A DNA stretch of 64,000 bases from Microbacterium sp. ProA8 (GTDB taxonomy: Bacteria; Actinomycetota; Actinomycetes; Actinomycetales; Microbacteriaceae). A program made the position numbers and the translations under genes. The notes beneath the pieces were generated by a model, which was given only the letters and a program-made list of their open reading frames with translations, was not told the DNA's origin and searched no databases. Below, piece by piece: positions 50,124-59,700 of the stretch (positions within the stretch are counted from its first letter, which is position 1; the number at the start of each line of letters is the position of its first letter). The stretch spans positions 744,001-808,000 of the forward strand of contig NZ_CP157000.1 in NCBI RefSeq assembly GCF_039905635.1, written 5' to 3'.

Positions 50124-50542
50124 TATCGGTTCTCCTGATTTCTCTTGAGCGCGTCGGGGATCTCCTTGACGGTCTCGACCGTCTTCGGCGCCCCCTGGAC
50201 GGTCTTCAGTCGCTTACGCCCGACGGCGTAGAGGATGGCGGCGATGATGGCCCAGATGACGGCCACGATCACGGCCGACCAGCCGAGGCTGTCGATGAGG
50301 TCGCCAAGACCCCACCACAGGGCGACGGACAGGAAGAAGACTGCCATCGCGCCGGCATATCCGGCGCCGCCGAGGAGCCCTGCGCCCGCGCCTGCGCGCT
50401 TGGCCGACTCCGAGAGCTCGGCCTTCGCAAGCTCGAGCTCCTTGCGCATGAGCTCCGACAGGTCGCGCGAGACCTCGCCGACCAGTTCGCCCAGCGATGT
50501 CTCGGCCGCCTTCTGCTGAGACGGCGTGGGCATGTCGGTCAT
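50123..50542 (-). CDS. Holin-like membrane protein (DUF1469 / phage_holin_3_6 family)
   Basis: The 139-aa protein has a helical cytoplasmic N-terminus (LGELVGEVSRDLSELMRKEL) and two membrane helices (AGLLGGAGYAGAMAVFFLSV; WSAVIVAVIWAIIAAILYAV), the layout of DUF1469. Despite the phage-holin name this family is chromosomal in actinobacteria, and no phage gene is nearby; it probably helps shape or stress-protect the membrane. The ATG at 50542 has AGGAGAGG upstream and overlaps the stop of the preceding gene by 4 nt. Confidence 0.9.
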   Translation of the reverse strand: MTDMPTPSQQKAAETSLGELVGEVSRDLSELMRKELELAKAELSESAKRAGAGAGLLGGAGYAGAMAVFFLSVALWWGLGDLIDSLGWSAVIVAVIWAIIAAILYAVGRKRLKTVQGAPKTVETVKEIPDALKRNQENR

Positions 50543-51318
50543 CGTCGTGCCTCTCCTGTCGCGGACCACTCGTCTTCTGCTCCGGTGGTCGCACCCGGGG
50601 CGGCGCCGGTCGTCAGCGGGTCGCCCGAGAGGGCGTCGCCGATCGGGGTGTCACCCTCGTAGCCCGTCGTTCCGGCACCGGCCGCCGTGCCACCGAGGCC
50701 GGCGGTGGTCCCGCCTGCGACTGCCGGCGAGCCCGTGACGAGCGGCTGCTGGGTGCGGCCATAGGCATCGAGCGTTCGGTCCGTGGTCCGATCATTGTCG
50801 CGGGCGTCGGAGACGAGAGCCCGGGTGAGGCGGCCGGCGACGAGGCCGACTCCGACCGCGATGGCCAGGAAGGCTCCCGTGTGCCGGCGCGCGAAGGTCC
50901 GGACCTCGTACACCACGTCGGCGGGTTCTTTCTGCTCCAGCCAGTCGGCGACGCGGCGGGTCTGGTCGCCGACGGCGCGCACGGCTTTGGTCGCCGCGCC
51001 GGAGCCCGTAGCCGTGCCGTCAGCCAGCCCGGCGAGCTCGTCGCTCGTACTGCGCAGCGCACCGGCGGCGCGCCGCTGCTGGGTCGACGCCTGGTCCGAC
51101 AGTTGCGCGCGGGTCTCGTAAAGGAAGCCGCGAGCGGCGTCCTTCGCGTCGTGGGCCACGTCCTTGGCCTCTTCGCCGGCGACGCCGGCGACGTACTTGG
51201 CACCCGCGTCCACCTCGGCGGCGGTCTCGACCGCACGCTCCTTGACGTCGCCTGAGCCTGTGCTCTGGCCTGAACCCGTGCTCTGGTTCGCATACGGATC
51301 GGTGTCGTAAGTCGACAT
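50539..51318 (-). CDS. YtxH-like membrane-associated helical protein
   Basis: The 259-aa protein has a hydrophilic N-terminus of Ser/Thr/Gly repeats (STGSGQSTGSG), an Ala/Lys/Glu amphipathic helix (residues 25-70), and one membrane helix near 147-167 (AFLAIAVGVGLVAGRLTRAL). The Gly/Thr-rich C-terminal tail resembles the tail of the DUF3618 protein two genes downstream. First gene of the leftward envelope operon, with GGAGGAG directly before the ATG. No enzyme motif is visible; a stress or envelope role is inferred from the company it keeps. Confidence 0.82.
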   Translation of the reverse strand: MSTYDTDPYANQSTGSGQSTGSGDVKERAVETAAEVDAGAKYVAGVAGEEAKDVAHDAKDAARGFLYETRAQLSDQASTQQRRAAGALRSTSDELAGLADGTATGSGAATKAVRAVGDQTRRVADWLEQKEPADVVYEVRTFARRHTGAFLAIAVGVGLVAGRLTRALVSDARDNDRTTDRTLDAYGRTQQPLVTGSPAVAGGTTAGLGGTAAGAGTTGYEGDTPIGDALSGDPLTTGAAPGATTGAEDEWSATGEARR

Positions 51319-51585
51319 GCTCCTCCTCCACTCTCACGTGCGGCGTCGTCCGGCGCTGTGCCGGACCTGGGGTTCCGCTTGTGGTCTAGATACCGTCCGT
51401 CATTCCGGGCCTTTGGGAGAGGGGGTCGAAGTCGGCGCGGCGGGAGTGTATATTGCCCTGCCCGGGAGCGGCCGCCGGGCATCGCGTTCGGTCGGTCTGC
51501 CGTCCATGCGCGGGGCCGTTCACGGCGTGTATCGGGGCCATCCGGTGGTTCCGGCTTACCGTGGAAGGCGGAGGTTGGGGGCCCC

Positions 51586-52200
51586 ATGTCGCGGATCGGC
51601 GGTCGCAATGCCTGGATCGCCGTGCCCGCCGGGATGCTGTGCGCCGCCGTCGTCGGCACGCTCGTGTGGCTGTCGCTGCCGATGCTGCCCGTGACGGTGG
51701 CGTGGATCGGCGACACGCTGCGCAGCGCCACGGCGCCGCAGCCGAGTGCCACGCCCCGTCAGACGCCGGCGCAGACGGCGGCGGAAGGCGGCGCGATCGA
51801 CTGTCGCACGCTGTACGCCGACGATCTGTGGAACGAGCTGATGTGGCGGCCGGGGTCGCTCCTCGGCCAGTCCCAGGCACCGCCCGCGACGACCGCGACG
51901 TCGTTCGCCGACGCGGCGGCGCCTGAGGTGCTGGTGACCTGCACGTGGCGGTTCGACAGGGGCGGCATCGTCACGACGCTCTCTAAGGTCGACGCGGATG
52001 CCACCGCGATCGCCGAGGCCGCGCTCGCGGGCGAGGGGTTCTCGTGCGAGGTCGATGGCGCGGCGACGGCGTGCGCACGCACGCGGGGCGCCGTGCGCGA
52101 AGAGCACACCCTGCGCGACGGGCTCTGGCTCGTGAGCGTCGAGACGCAGTGGCATCCCGACGATTTCGGAGCGCGACTCGATCGCACGATCTGGGGCTGA
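51586..52200 (+). CDS. Membrane-anchored extracytoplasmic protein, paralogue of 52215-52880
   Basis: The 204-aa protein has an uncleaved N-terminal anchor (AWIAVPAGMLCAAVVGTLVW, about residues 9-28), a Thr/Pro/Gln linker and an extracytoplasmic domain with four Cys (about 73, 120, 152, 161; CTWRFDRGG and EGFSCEVDGAATACARTRG). The same Cys layout and C-terminal tryptophan pattern occur in the neighbouring convergent lipoprotein, indicating paralogy. The function is unknown. The start is the ATG at 51586, 11 nt after GGAGG; the 267 nt upstream hold no other gene. Confidence 0.75.
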   Translation: MSRIGGRNAWIAVPAGMLCAAVVGTLVWLSLPMLPVTVAWIGDTLRSATAPQPSATPRQTPAQTAAEGGAIDCRTLYADDLWNELMWRPGSLLGQSQAPPATTATSFADAAAPEVLVTCTWRFDRGGIVTTLSKVDADATAIAEAALAGEGFSCEVDGAATACARTRGAVREEHTLRDGLWLVSVETQWHPDDFGARLDRTIWG

Positions 52201-52214
52201 CCCCGAGGGCTTCC

Positions 52215-52880
52215 TCAGCCGAAGATGCTCGCGACCACCGCGGCCGTGTACCCGGTCGGCGCGAGATTCGAGTACGCGGTATCGACGAGGATGTCGTCGC
52301 GCCAGAACAGCGTGCGGCCGTCGGTGACCGGGTAGGTCTCGTTCTGCCACGTCTTCTCGCAGCGCGTGCCGCCGTCCGGCGTGTAGCAGGTGTAGCCCTC
52401 GTCGGCGACCAGCTTGTTGAGCATCTCGAGCGCCGGGCCCCGCGACATGTAGCTGATGGTGGTGACGAGCCCCGTCGTATCGGTGGCGGGGTCGCGCCAC
52501 ACGCACACCAGGCCGCCGTCGGGCTGCGGACCCGACGAGCCGAAGGCGGGATCGTTGAGCGGCACCGCGTCGAGCTGCGCCAGCACATCGGCGGTGAGGA
52601 TCGCACGGCAGTCGTCGGGGATGTCGGCGAGGGCGGTCGCCGACGGTGTCGGGGTGGGCGTCGCGGAGGCGTCCGCCGAAGGGGTCGGCGTGTAGGTGAA
52701 CTCACCGCCCGCGGGGGCCTCGTCGGGGGCGCACGCCGTCAGGACGACGAGAGCGAGGAGGACGGATGCCGCGCCCGCGCCGCGCCACGGCGCTCGGGTG
52801 GGCGTGGGGGCGGGTGTGCGCGCGACGCTGCGCGGGCCGGCGGGGGCTGACACCGGGAGCCGGGTCGCTGGGGATGCCAT
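52215..52880 (-). CDS. Lipoprotein, paralogue of 51586-52200
   Basis: The 221-aa protein has a signal peptide with lipobox LTAC (about residue 50), a Thr/Pro/Ala-rich linker and then the domain CRAILTADVLAQLDAVPL...LVCVWRDPATD...DEGYTCYTPDGGTRCEKTW. These match, Cys for Cys, the domain of the gene at 51586. The stop codons of the two are 14 nt apart. A TACCCT -10 sits 6 nt before the ATG at 52880, suggesting a leaderless mRNA. It is probably a surface protein of unknown ligand. Confidence 0.82.
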   Translation of the reverse strand: MASPATRLPVSAPAGPRSVARTPAPTPTRAPWRGAGAASVLLALVVLTACAPDEAPAGGEFTYTPTPSADASATPTPTPSATALADIPDDCRAILTADVLAQLDAVPLNDPAFGSSGPQPDGGLVCVWRDPATDTTGLVTTISYMSRGPALEMLNKLVADEGYTCYTPDGGTRCEKTWQNETYPVTDGRTLFWRDDILVDTAYSNLAPTGYTAAVVASIFG

Positions 52881-52886
52881 GGGCCC

Positions 52887-52892
52887 AGGGTA
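52887..52892 (-). promoter_or_regulatory. -10 element, leaderless lipoprotein gene
   Basis: Minus-strand TACCCT ends 6 nt before the ATG at 52880. Confidence 0.5.
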
Positions 52893-53024
52893 GTGGGGCG
52901 GCACCCCGCGAGACGCCGCGCCGGGCGCCGGCCGTGGATTCTCCCGGCACGCCTCCGCGGCATGCGGGGACCTGCGGGCTACTCTGCCACTGCGGGGACT
53001 GGCCCTGCGTGAGGAGTGCCTGCG

Positions 53025-54080
53025 ATGAGTGACCCCAAGTCGTCTTACGGCGAACCCGTCGAAGAGCCCAACGGCGTCGACGACGTCGTCGGCCGTGCGA
53101 ACGAAGGTCTCGCCGACGCAGAGGCCGCCCGTCGTGACGCGGTCACCACCGACGCCGCCACCGCCGAGGCTCCGAGCTCCGCCGACCGATCCGATGACAC
53201 CGTGGTGTCCGAGGGGAGCACCGTGTCCGACGACACCGCCTCGACCGTGACCGACGACGCCGCCGCCCGCCGCACCGCCGAGCCGGCAGAGGTCGCGAGC
53301 GACGAGGTCGTCGCACCGGCGACCGCCGCCCCGACCGACCCCGAGCCCGACCCGTGGGCATCACCCGAGGCGGCGTCTCTCGAGTACACGTCGACCGCGG
53401 CGCCCGTCGCACCGGCGGCTGCCGACGATGCGCCGACGATCGTGGCGGCACCGGTCGTGACGCCGAGCGAGCCGGTCGTCGCCGAGCCCGCGGTCGCCGC
53501 CGCCGCCGCTCCGCAGCCCATCTTCGTGCAGGCGCCCGAGGCGCCGCGGCCGCGCGGCAACCGCGCGGCAGCCGGCGCCATCGGCCTTCTCGCCGCCCTC
53601 GCGTTCGCGGTGCTCTATCTCGCCGTCTGGCTCGGCGTCGGCGCCATCGAGGGAGAGGTCACCGGCGAGAACGTCGGCACGACGGTCCTCGGGGCGCTGG
53701 CCACCTGGTCGCTGTGGGTGCCGGTTGTGGTCTTCTTCGTCGCATTCTGGCTGCTCGGCGCGATCATCAACCGCGGCCGCTGGGGCGCGTGGGTCATCCT
53801 CGGCATCCTCGTCGGCGTCGCCGCCTACGGCGGCCACATCCTCGGCGCGCTGTTCCAGGCGCCGTTCTGGGAGCTCACGGCGAGCGAGGGCGGCGACCTC
53901 GCCGAGGCCGAGCTGCTCACCCCGCTGGCGATCGCCGCGTTCGTCATCGGGCGCGAGCTCACCATCTGGTTCGGCGCCTGGGCCGCGGCCCGCGCGGCGC
54001 GCGTCACGGAGCTCAACATCGAGGCGCAGCGCGAGTACGAGCGCACGCTCGAGGCCGGGCCGCAGCTCGTCCGCGCGTAG
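53025..54080 (+). CDS. Polytopic membrane protein with acidic disordered N-terminus
   Basis: In the 351-aa protein, the first 170 residues are Ala/Asp/Glu/Thr/Pro-rich and probably disordered. They are followed by membrane helices near 184-205 (AGAIGLLAALAFAVLYLAVW), 228-250, 258-275 and 300-325. No catalytic motif is recognised. GAGGAG with 8-nt spacing precedes the ATG at 53025; an in-frame GTG at 53016 overlaps that ribosome site and is less likely. The neighbours are similarly uncharacterised membrane genes. Confidence 0.85.
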   Translation: MSDPKSSYGEPVEEPNGVDDVVGRANEGLADAEAARRDAVTTDAATAEAPSSADRSDDTVVSEGSTVSDDTASTVTDDAAARRTAEPAEVASDEVVAPATAAPTDPEPDPWASPEAASLEYTSTAAPVAPAAADDAPTIVAAPVVTPSEPVVAEPAVAAAAAPQPIFVQAPEAPRPRGNRAAAGAIGLLAALAFAVLYLAVWLGVGAIEGEVTGENVGTTVLGALATWSLWVPVVVFFVAFWLLGAIINRGRWGAWVILGILVGVAAYGGHILGALFQAPFWELTASEGGDLAEAELLTPLAIAAFVIGRELTIWFGAWAAARAARVTELNIEAQREYERTLEAGPQLVRA

Positions 54081-54111
54081 CCGCACCCCGCCCGCGGAGC
54101 CGGTCCCGACG

Positions 54112-54117
54112 TAGGCT
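54112..54117 (+). promoter_or_regulatory. -10 element, leaderless membrane protein gene
   Basis: TAGGCT ends 6 nt before the ATG at 54124. Confidence 0.5.
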
Positions 54118-54123
54118 GGCGCC

Positions 54124-54702
54124 ATGGCCGATGACGGGGCAGGACCACCGTCGGCCGGGCCGGTGCGCCCGCCGATCGCGCTCGCGTTCGCGACGATCGG
54201 CTTCGTCGCGCTGACCATCTTCGGACTCGGCATGACCAGCCTCCTCGTGGGTGAGGACGTCATCGCAGCGCCGGGCCTCGGGCAGATCCCGGGGATCGCC
54301 GGCGTGGTGTGCGCCACGCTGGCGTTCGCCGGCGGACTGTGGGCCGCGATCGCCCACGCCGGCAGCCCCGCGGATGCCGCGGCCCCCGGTGCCGAGCCGG
54401 CAACGGGAGTCGCGGGCGCCGGGTCGCCTGCCGGGGCAGGGACGAGGCATCCGTCGTACTGGGGTGCCGCATGGACGACAGCCGCCGCGTTCCTCGCCTA
54501 CGTCGGCGGGGTGTGGTTCGGGGCCGTCTTCACCGGCGCCGACCTCGGCGTGGCGACGGCGGTCGCCGGGCGCCTGGCGACATCGTGGTTCGGTCTGGCC
54601 GTCGCGGCGGCCGCGTTCGTGTCGGCGTGGAGCGGGATCGCGCTCGTGCGCACGCGCGCGCATCGTCCGCGGTGGCCCTGGGAAGACGAGTTCGACGAGT
54701 GA
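54124..54702 (+). CDS. Four-helix membrane protein of unknown function
   Basis: The 192-aa protein has hydrophobic helices at about residues 17-37 (IALAFATIGFVALTIFGLGM), 55-78, 118-140 and 152-178. The loop between helices 2 and 3 is Gly/Ala-rich. I recognise no family. The start is an ATG 6 nt after TAGGCT. It is 43 nt after the preceding membrane gene but has its own likely leaderless promoter. Confidence 0.8.
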   Translation: MADDGAGPPSAGPVRPPIALAFATIGFVALTIFGLGMTSLLVGEDVIAAPGLGQIPGIAGVVCATLAFAGGLWAAIAHAGSPADAAAPGAEPATGVAGAGSPAGAGTRHPSYWGAAWTTAAAFLAYVGGVWFGAVFTGADLGVATAVAGRLATSWFGLAVAAAAFVSAWSGIALVRTRAHRPRWPWEDEFDE

Positions 54703-54761
54703 GCGGCGCGCCGTCACCGCGGAAATCCGCGCTGATCCGGGCGGGAACGGATGCCGCGTAC

Positions 54762-54767
54762 TAGCGT
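54762..54767 (+). promoter_or_regulatory. -10 element, leaderless CxxC protein gene
   Basis: TAGCGT ends 7 nt before the GTG at 54775. Confidence 0.5.
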
Positions 54768-54774
54768 TGAGCGG

Positions 54775-55443
54775 GTGGAGCGGTCGCTCGAGACCCAGGT
54801 CAGCCAGGCGGTGGACGCCTGGCTCGCATGGTTGCCGCGGTGGGAGCCCGCGACGCACCGCGGCCGGACGGCTCCGTGCCGCCGATGCTTCGGGTCGCCG
54901 GTGCTGTCGGCTGCCGGTCTCGGAGCCGATGTCCCGCACGGCGTGCAGCACGGCCTCTCGACCCGGATCAAGACGATCGTCGACCGCTCCGTGGCCGAGT
55001 ACACGGCGCTGAACCTGCCGATGCTGCAGGGCGAGCTCGATCAGCAGGCGGCCCGCAACCGCGCACGCAGCTATCGGCCAGGGGAAGGGCTCGATCCCGA
55101 GTTCGAGGGCCTGCCACTGGATCCCGACCCGGTGCCGGGCGCGCCGTTCCTCTTCACGATCGCCGGCCTCGCCGAAGAGGCCGATGCCCACGTGCCTGAG
55201 CTGCCGCCGCTCACCGACGAGGCGAAGGCGGCGCTCCGGCAGGAGGTCGGCCTGGCCGACGACTACGCCAACATGGTCGGCCGCGAGGTGTGCACCATCC
55301 TGCTGCACCACCGTCTGCGCATCCAGGCCGCCGTGAGCGAGTTCGTCGAGCCGCAGATCGAGGCCATGCTCGCCGATCTCACCAAGTCGCTCGACGCCCC
55401 TTTCGATCCGCACGACCCCGGAGACGCCCCCCGCCTGGAGTGA
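54775..55443 (+). CDS. Helical protein with an N-terminal CxxC motif
   Basis: The 222-aa protein has no signal peptide. The motif PCRRCFGSPV (about residues 34-43) could bind zinc with another ligand; the rest is predicted helical with an LPPLTDEAKAALRQE stretch and an acidic C-terminus. I do not recognise it. GTG at 54775 is chosen because it is 7 nt after a TAGCGT -10. It directly precedes the kinase-Ig-MoxR operon, with a 150-nt gap. Confidence 0.78.
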   Translation: MERSLETQVSQAVDAWLAWLPRWEPATHRGRTAPCRRCFGSPVLSAAGLGADVPHGVQHGLSTRIKTIVDRSVAEYTALNLPMLQGELDQQAARNRARSYRPGEGLDPEFEGLPLDPDPVPGAPFLFTIAGLAEEADAHVPELPPLTDEAKAALRQEVGLADDYANMVGREVCTILLHHRLRIQAAVSEFVEPQIEAMLADLTKSLDAPFDPHDPGDAPRLE

Positions 55444-55593
55444 GCCGTCCACAGGGGGAGATGCCCGGCCTCGGCGGATTCCACAGCACCGGTTCGCGGC
55501 GCATGCTCGGAAGTGGTTTTGTTAGCATGGCCAGGTTTGTTGCCGCCAGCGCGGCACGGGTCGTGTCACGGTAGCGGACTGCGGGGAGGTGTG

Positions 55594-56730
55594 GTGGCCA
55601 CACGGCTTCCCTCGGCGCCCCCGATCCTTCCCGGGCTGGCCTATATCCGCCCGCTCGGCTCCGGCGGATTCGCCGACGTCTTCCTGTACGAGCAGGACAT
55701 GCCGCGCCGCAACGTCGCGGTCAAGGTCATGCCGAGCGACGTGCGCGACCCCGAGCTGAGGCGCATGTTCAACGCCGAGGCCGACGTGCTGGCGCACCTG
55801 TCGGCCCACCCCTCGATCGTGACGGTCTACCAGGCGAGCATCTCGGCCGATGGGCGCCCGTACATCGTGATGGAGTACTGCCCGGGCTCGCTCGCGCAGC
55901 GCTACCGGGTGGAGCGCATCCCCGTCGAGGAGGTGCTCGCGATCGGGGTGCGCATGTCGAGCGCGCTCGAGTCGGCGCACCGCGCCGGCCTCATCCATCG
56001 CGATGTGAAGCCCAGCAACATCCTCATCACGACCTTCGGCACCCCGGTGCTCGCCGACTTCGGCATCTCGGCCTCGCTGCAGCGCAAGAGCGGCGGGGAG
56101 GTGCTCGCGATGTCGATCCCGTGGAGCTCGCCGGAGGTCGTCGCCGAGCAGACCAGCGGCACGGTCACGAGCGAGGTGTGGAGTCTCGGTGCGACGGTCT
56201 ACTCGCTGCTCGCGGGCCACAGTCCGTTCGAGCGGCGCGAGCGCGGCCAGAACACCAAGGATCTGCTGCGGCGACGCATCGCACGTGCCACCTACGTCGA
56301 GATCCCGCGCACCGACGTCCCTGCCTCGCTGCAGAGCGTGCTCGCCACCGCGATGAGCCGCGACCCCGGTCGCCGCCACGACTCCGCCCGGGCGTTCGGC
56401 GAGGCGCTGCGCGAGGTGCAGGCGGGCCTCGGCCTGTCGCCGACGCCGCTCGAGATCCCCGACGCGGAGTGGTCCCCGGCATCCGGGCCCGTCGACTTCG
56501 GCGACTCGGCGCTGCGCGGTCCGGCGCGTTCGCACATCGAGCGCGACCTCACCCGCAAGGCGCGCGCCGGCAGCGGGGTCGCAGCGCTCGCGCGCGACGA
56601 GGACACCGAGATCTCGGCGCCCGCACGGCGCGGACGCGGCGCCGTGCCCTGGATCGTCGGCATCGGCGCCGGAGTCGTCGTGGGCGCCGGTGCCGTCGTC
56701 GTCACCCTTCTGGCCGCGGGGGTTCTCTGA
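55594..56730 (+). CDS. Serine/threonine protein kinase with C-terminal membrane anchor
   Basis: The 378-aa protein has a Hanks-type kinase domain (about residues 13-265) with glycine loop GSGGFADVF, HRDVKPSNIL catalytic loop (HRD) and DFGISASL, and lacks PASTA repeats. A single transmembrane helix lies at the extreme C-terminus (about 349-376, PWIVGIGAGVVVGAGAVVVT), so the kinase faces the cytoplasm. It probably phosphorylates components of the adjacent surface operon. GGAGG precedes the GTG at 55594 by 4 nt; GTG at 55591 is an alternative. Its stop overlaps the next gene (TGATG). Confidence 0.93.
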   Translation: MATRLPSAPPILPGLAYIRPLGSGGFADVFLYEQDMPRRNVAVKVMPSDVRDPELRRMFNAEADVLAHLSAHPSIVTVYQASISADGRPYIVMEYCPGSLAQRYRVERIPVEEVLAIGVRMSSALESAHRAGLIHRDVKPSNILITTFGTPVLADFGISASLQRKSGGEVLAMSIPWSSPEVVAEQTSGTVTSEVWSLGATVYSLLAGHSPFERRERGQNTKDLLRRRIARATYVEIPRTDVPASLQSVLATAMSRDPGRRHDSARAFGEALREVQAGLGLSPTPLEIPDAEWSPASGPVDFGDSALRGPARSHIERDLTRKARAGSGVAALARDEDTEISAPARRGRGAVPWIVGIGAGVVVGAGAVVVTLLAAGVL

Positions 56731-59700
56731 TGGCCCGCGGCACCGGGCCGTCGGCACGCAGCACGACGCCGGTGCGTCGCAGCACGATCATGGGCTTCCT
56801 CGCCGCCGGGGCGGTCGTGGCCGCGGTCGTCGGGGTCAGCATCGTGTGGCCCGGCCTCGACGCGCAGGAGACGCCGGACGTCGACACCGCGGTGTGGGCC
56901 CTGCAGACCGGCGACGGCCGCCGCTACGCGCGGGTGAACACCTCCGTGGGCGAGCTCGACACCGTCCGCAGCATCAGCAACCCCGACCAGGTGGTGCAGA
57001 CGGGGGATGCCGCGTACCTCTTCAGCGACAGCTTCAGCACGCTCACGCGCATCGACGCGGCGATGCCCGCCGACCTCGACGAAGAGGCGCTGCAGGCGTC
57101 CCAGAAGACCCCGCCCGGCACGACCGAGGTGGTGACGGCGGGCGACTACGTCGCGTATCTGACCGATTCGGGCGCCGTCTTCGCGGGCAGCCTGTCGAGC
57201 GGCACCTCTTCCCAGCTGGACCCGTTCCGCACCGACGACGACGACACCCCGCAGTACACCGCCGACGCGATCGCGGTCGACGACCGGGGCATGCTGTTCG
57301 CCTACTCGCGCGACGACGGCTCGGTGCTGCGCTACCACGTCGGTGACGGCGACGTGCGGGGCCGCGACGCGCTCGACGCCGAGGGGCTCGCCGTGCCGGC
57401 GATCACGGCCGCGGGCGACACGTGGGCCGTCGTCGACACGGAGGACGGCGACGTGTGGCTGCGGGGGCAGGATGCCGCGGCCCGGGCGCCGATCGCCGGC
57501 ACCGTCGTGGTCGGCGCCCCGGCGTCCCGCGGCACCGACGTCTACCTCGCCGACGACACCACCCTGGTGCGCGTGCCGGCCGACGGCTCGGACATGACGA
57601 CCGAGGTCGGGGGCGGGAACGGGCCGGTGCTCGGCACCCCGGCGCAGCCGATCACGCACGACGGCGAGACGTACGCCGCGTGGCTGGGCACCGGTGACGC
57701 CGGCGGGCAGCTGTGGCGCTCGAGCGGTGGGGACGTGGTGCTCGACTACGGCGCCGAGTCGCTCGCCGACGACGTCCGCCCGGTGTTCGTCGCGAGCGAC
57801 TCCGCTGTGATCCTCAACGACACGCGTTCCGGGTGGGCATGGTCGGTGCCCGACGGCGCGCTGATCACCTCGAGTCAGGACTGGAGCCTCGACGACCGCA
57901 CCGACCCCGATGCGGTGCCGAGCGGCGAGCAGCTCCAGGTCATGCTCGACCCGAAGCCCCCGATCGCCGAGCCGGACGCCTTCGGCGTGCGCGCCGGCGC
58001 GCTCGTCTCGCTGCCCGTGCTCATGAACGATCACGACCCCAACGAGGACGTCCTCACCATCGACCCGGAGTCGGTCACAGGGCTCGATCCGGCCTTCGGC
58101 ACCGTGACGGTGACCGACGCCGACCAGCGGCTCGCGGTGCGCGTGCAGCCCGGTGTGACGGGCTCCGCCACCTTCTCGTACGCGGTCGCCGACGGCACGG
58201 CCGAGAACGGCCTCATGTCGGAGGCGACGACGGTCACCCTGACCGTGGCGGATGCCGCAGTCCGGTCTGCGCCGCAATGGTGCGGCGTCGAGCGCTGTCT
58301 CGTGGAGTGGCCCGAGCCCGAGGTCGCGCGCGGCGGCACGGTGACGGTCCCCGTGCTCCCGGGCTGGGTGGATCCGGAGGGCGACCCGCTGCTGCTGCTC
58401 TCGGTCGAGAACGTGACGGGCCCCGGAAGCGTCGCGGCGACGCCCGGCGGCGACGTCGTCTACCAGCACAGCGATGCCGGCGACGGCGGGGAAGAGCTCA
58501 TCGAGCTCGCCGTGACCGTCGCCGACACCCAAGGACAGACGGCCGTGAAGACGCTGATCGTGAAGGTGTCGCCGCAGCCCCAGCTGGCCGCGCAGTCGTT
58601 CGCCGTCACCGACACGGTCGCGTCGGGCATCACGGTCGACGTGACCGACCACGTCACCGGCACCGCGGGCACGCTGTCGCTGGGCTCGGTGCGCGTGCTC
58701 GACGACGCCGCCGCCACGGCGACCGTGGTGGGCGGCTCGACGTCGTTCGACTTCACGGCGCAGCAGCCCGGTACGTTCCGCGTCGACTTCACGGTGTCGG
58801 ACGGCGTCAGCGAGGCGACCGGCACCGCACGCATCACGCTCCTGCCCGCCGATGCGCCCGCGCAGCTCGCGACCTCGCCCGTGGTCGCCTTCGTGCACCC
58901 TCAGCAGGACGCCACACTGGAGGTCTTCGACGCCGTCTCGAATCCGACGCGCCGCGTGCTGCTGCTGAGCGACGTGGCCGCCCGCGCGGACGACGGCGCG
59001 ACGCTGTCGGTCGATGCGGTGGGACAGAACCACCTCCGGGTCTCGGGCACGACCGCGGACGGCGCCGCCGGCCGGCTCGGCACCGTCTCGTACGTGGTGA
59101 GCGACGGCACCGAGGACGCCGGCGCGAGCGTGCAGGGCGAGGCGACGGTGTACCTGCTCCCGCCCGCGCCGGAGCTCGCCCCGATCGCCGTCCACGACAC
59201 CGTCGTGGTGCGCGCGGGCGCGCAGATCGACATCCCGGTGCTCGCCAACGACATCTCCCCGTCGGGCGGCCTTCCCACGCTCAACCCGGCATCGGTGCGC
59301 TCGTCGTCCGACGACGCCCTCGCCTTCGCGTCGGGCGACCTGCTGCGCTACCTCGCGCCCGAGGAGCCCGGCGACTACGGCATCGAGTACTCCGTCTTCA
59401 CCACCGGCGCGCCGGCGCTCGCCGACACGGCGGAGGTGCGCGTGCAGGTGATCGACGCCGACGCCAACCGCACTCCCACGGCCGACACCCTGGAAGGCCG
59501 CGTCCTGAGCGGTCAGTCCGCGCTCATCGAGTTCGACGACTTCGGCATGGATCCCGACGGCGACGTCGTGACGCTGGACCGCATCGTCGCGCAGCCCGAA
59601 CGCGGTGCCGCGACGGTCACCGCGGATGGGGCGTCGATCATGTACACGAGCGTGCCGGGTGACAGTGGGCAGGTGTCGTTCCGCTACCGCGTCGTGGACG

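Noticed and set aside
50123..50542. Holin-like gene as a sign of a prophage
   Set aside because: No capsid, tail, integrase or lysin gene is nearby; this holin-named family is common as a chromosomal envelope gene in actinobacteria.
53045..53070. Another in-frame short repeat in the membrane-protein gene (GGCGAACCCGTCGAAGAGCC)
   Set aside because: Similarity to the repeat core is partial and lacks the GGTCG/ACCGG end.
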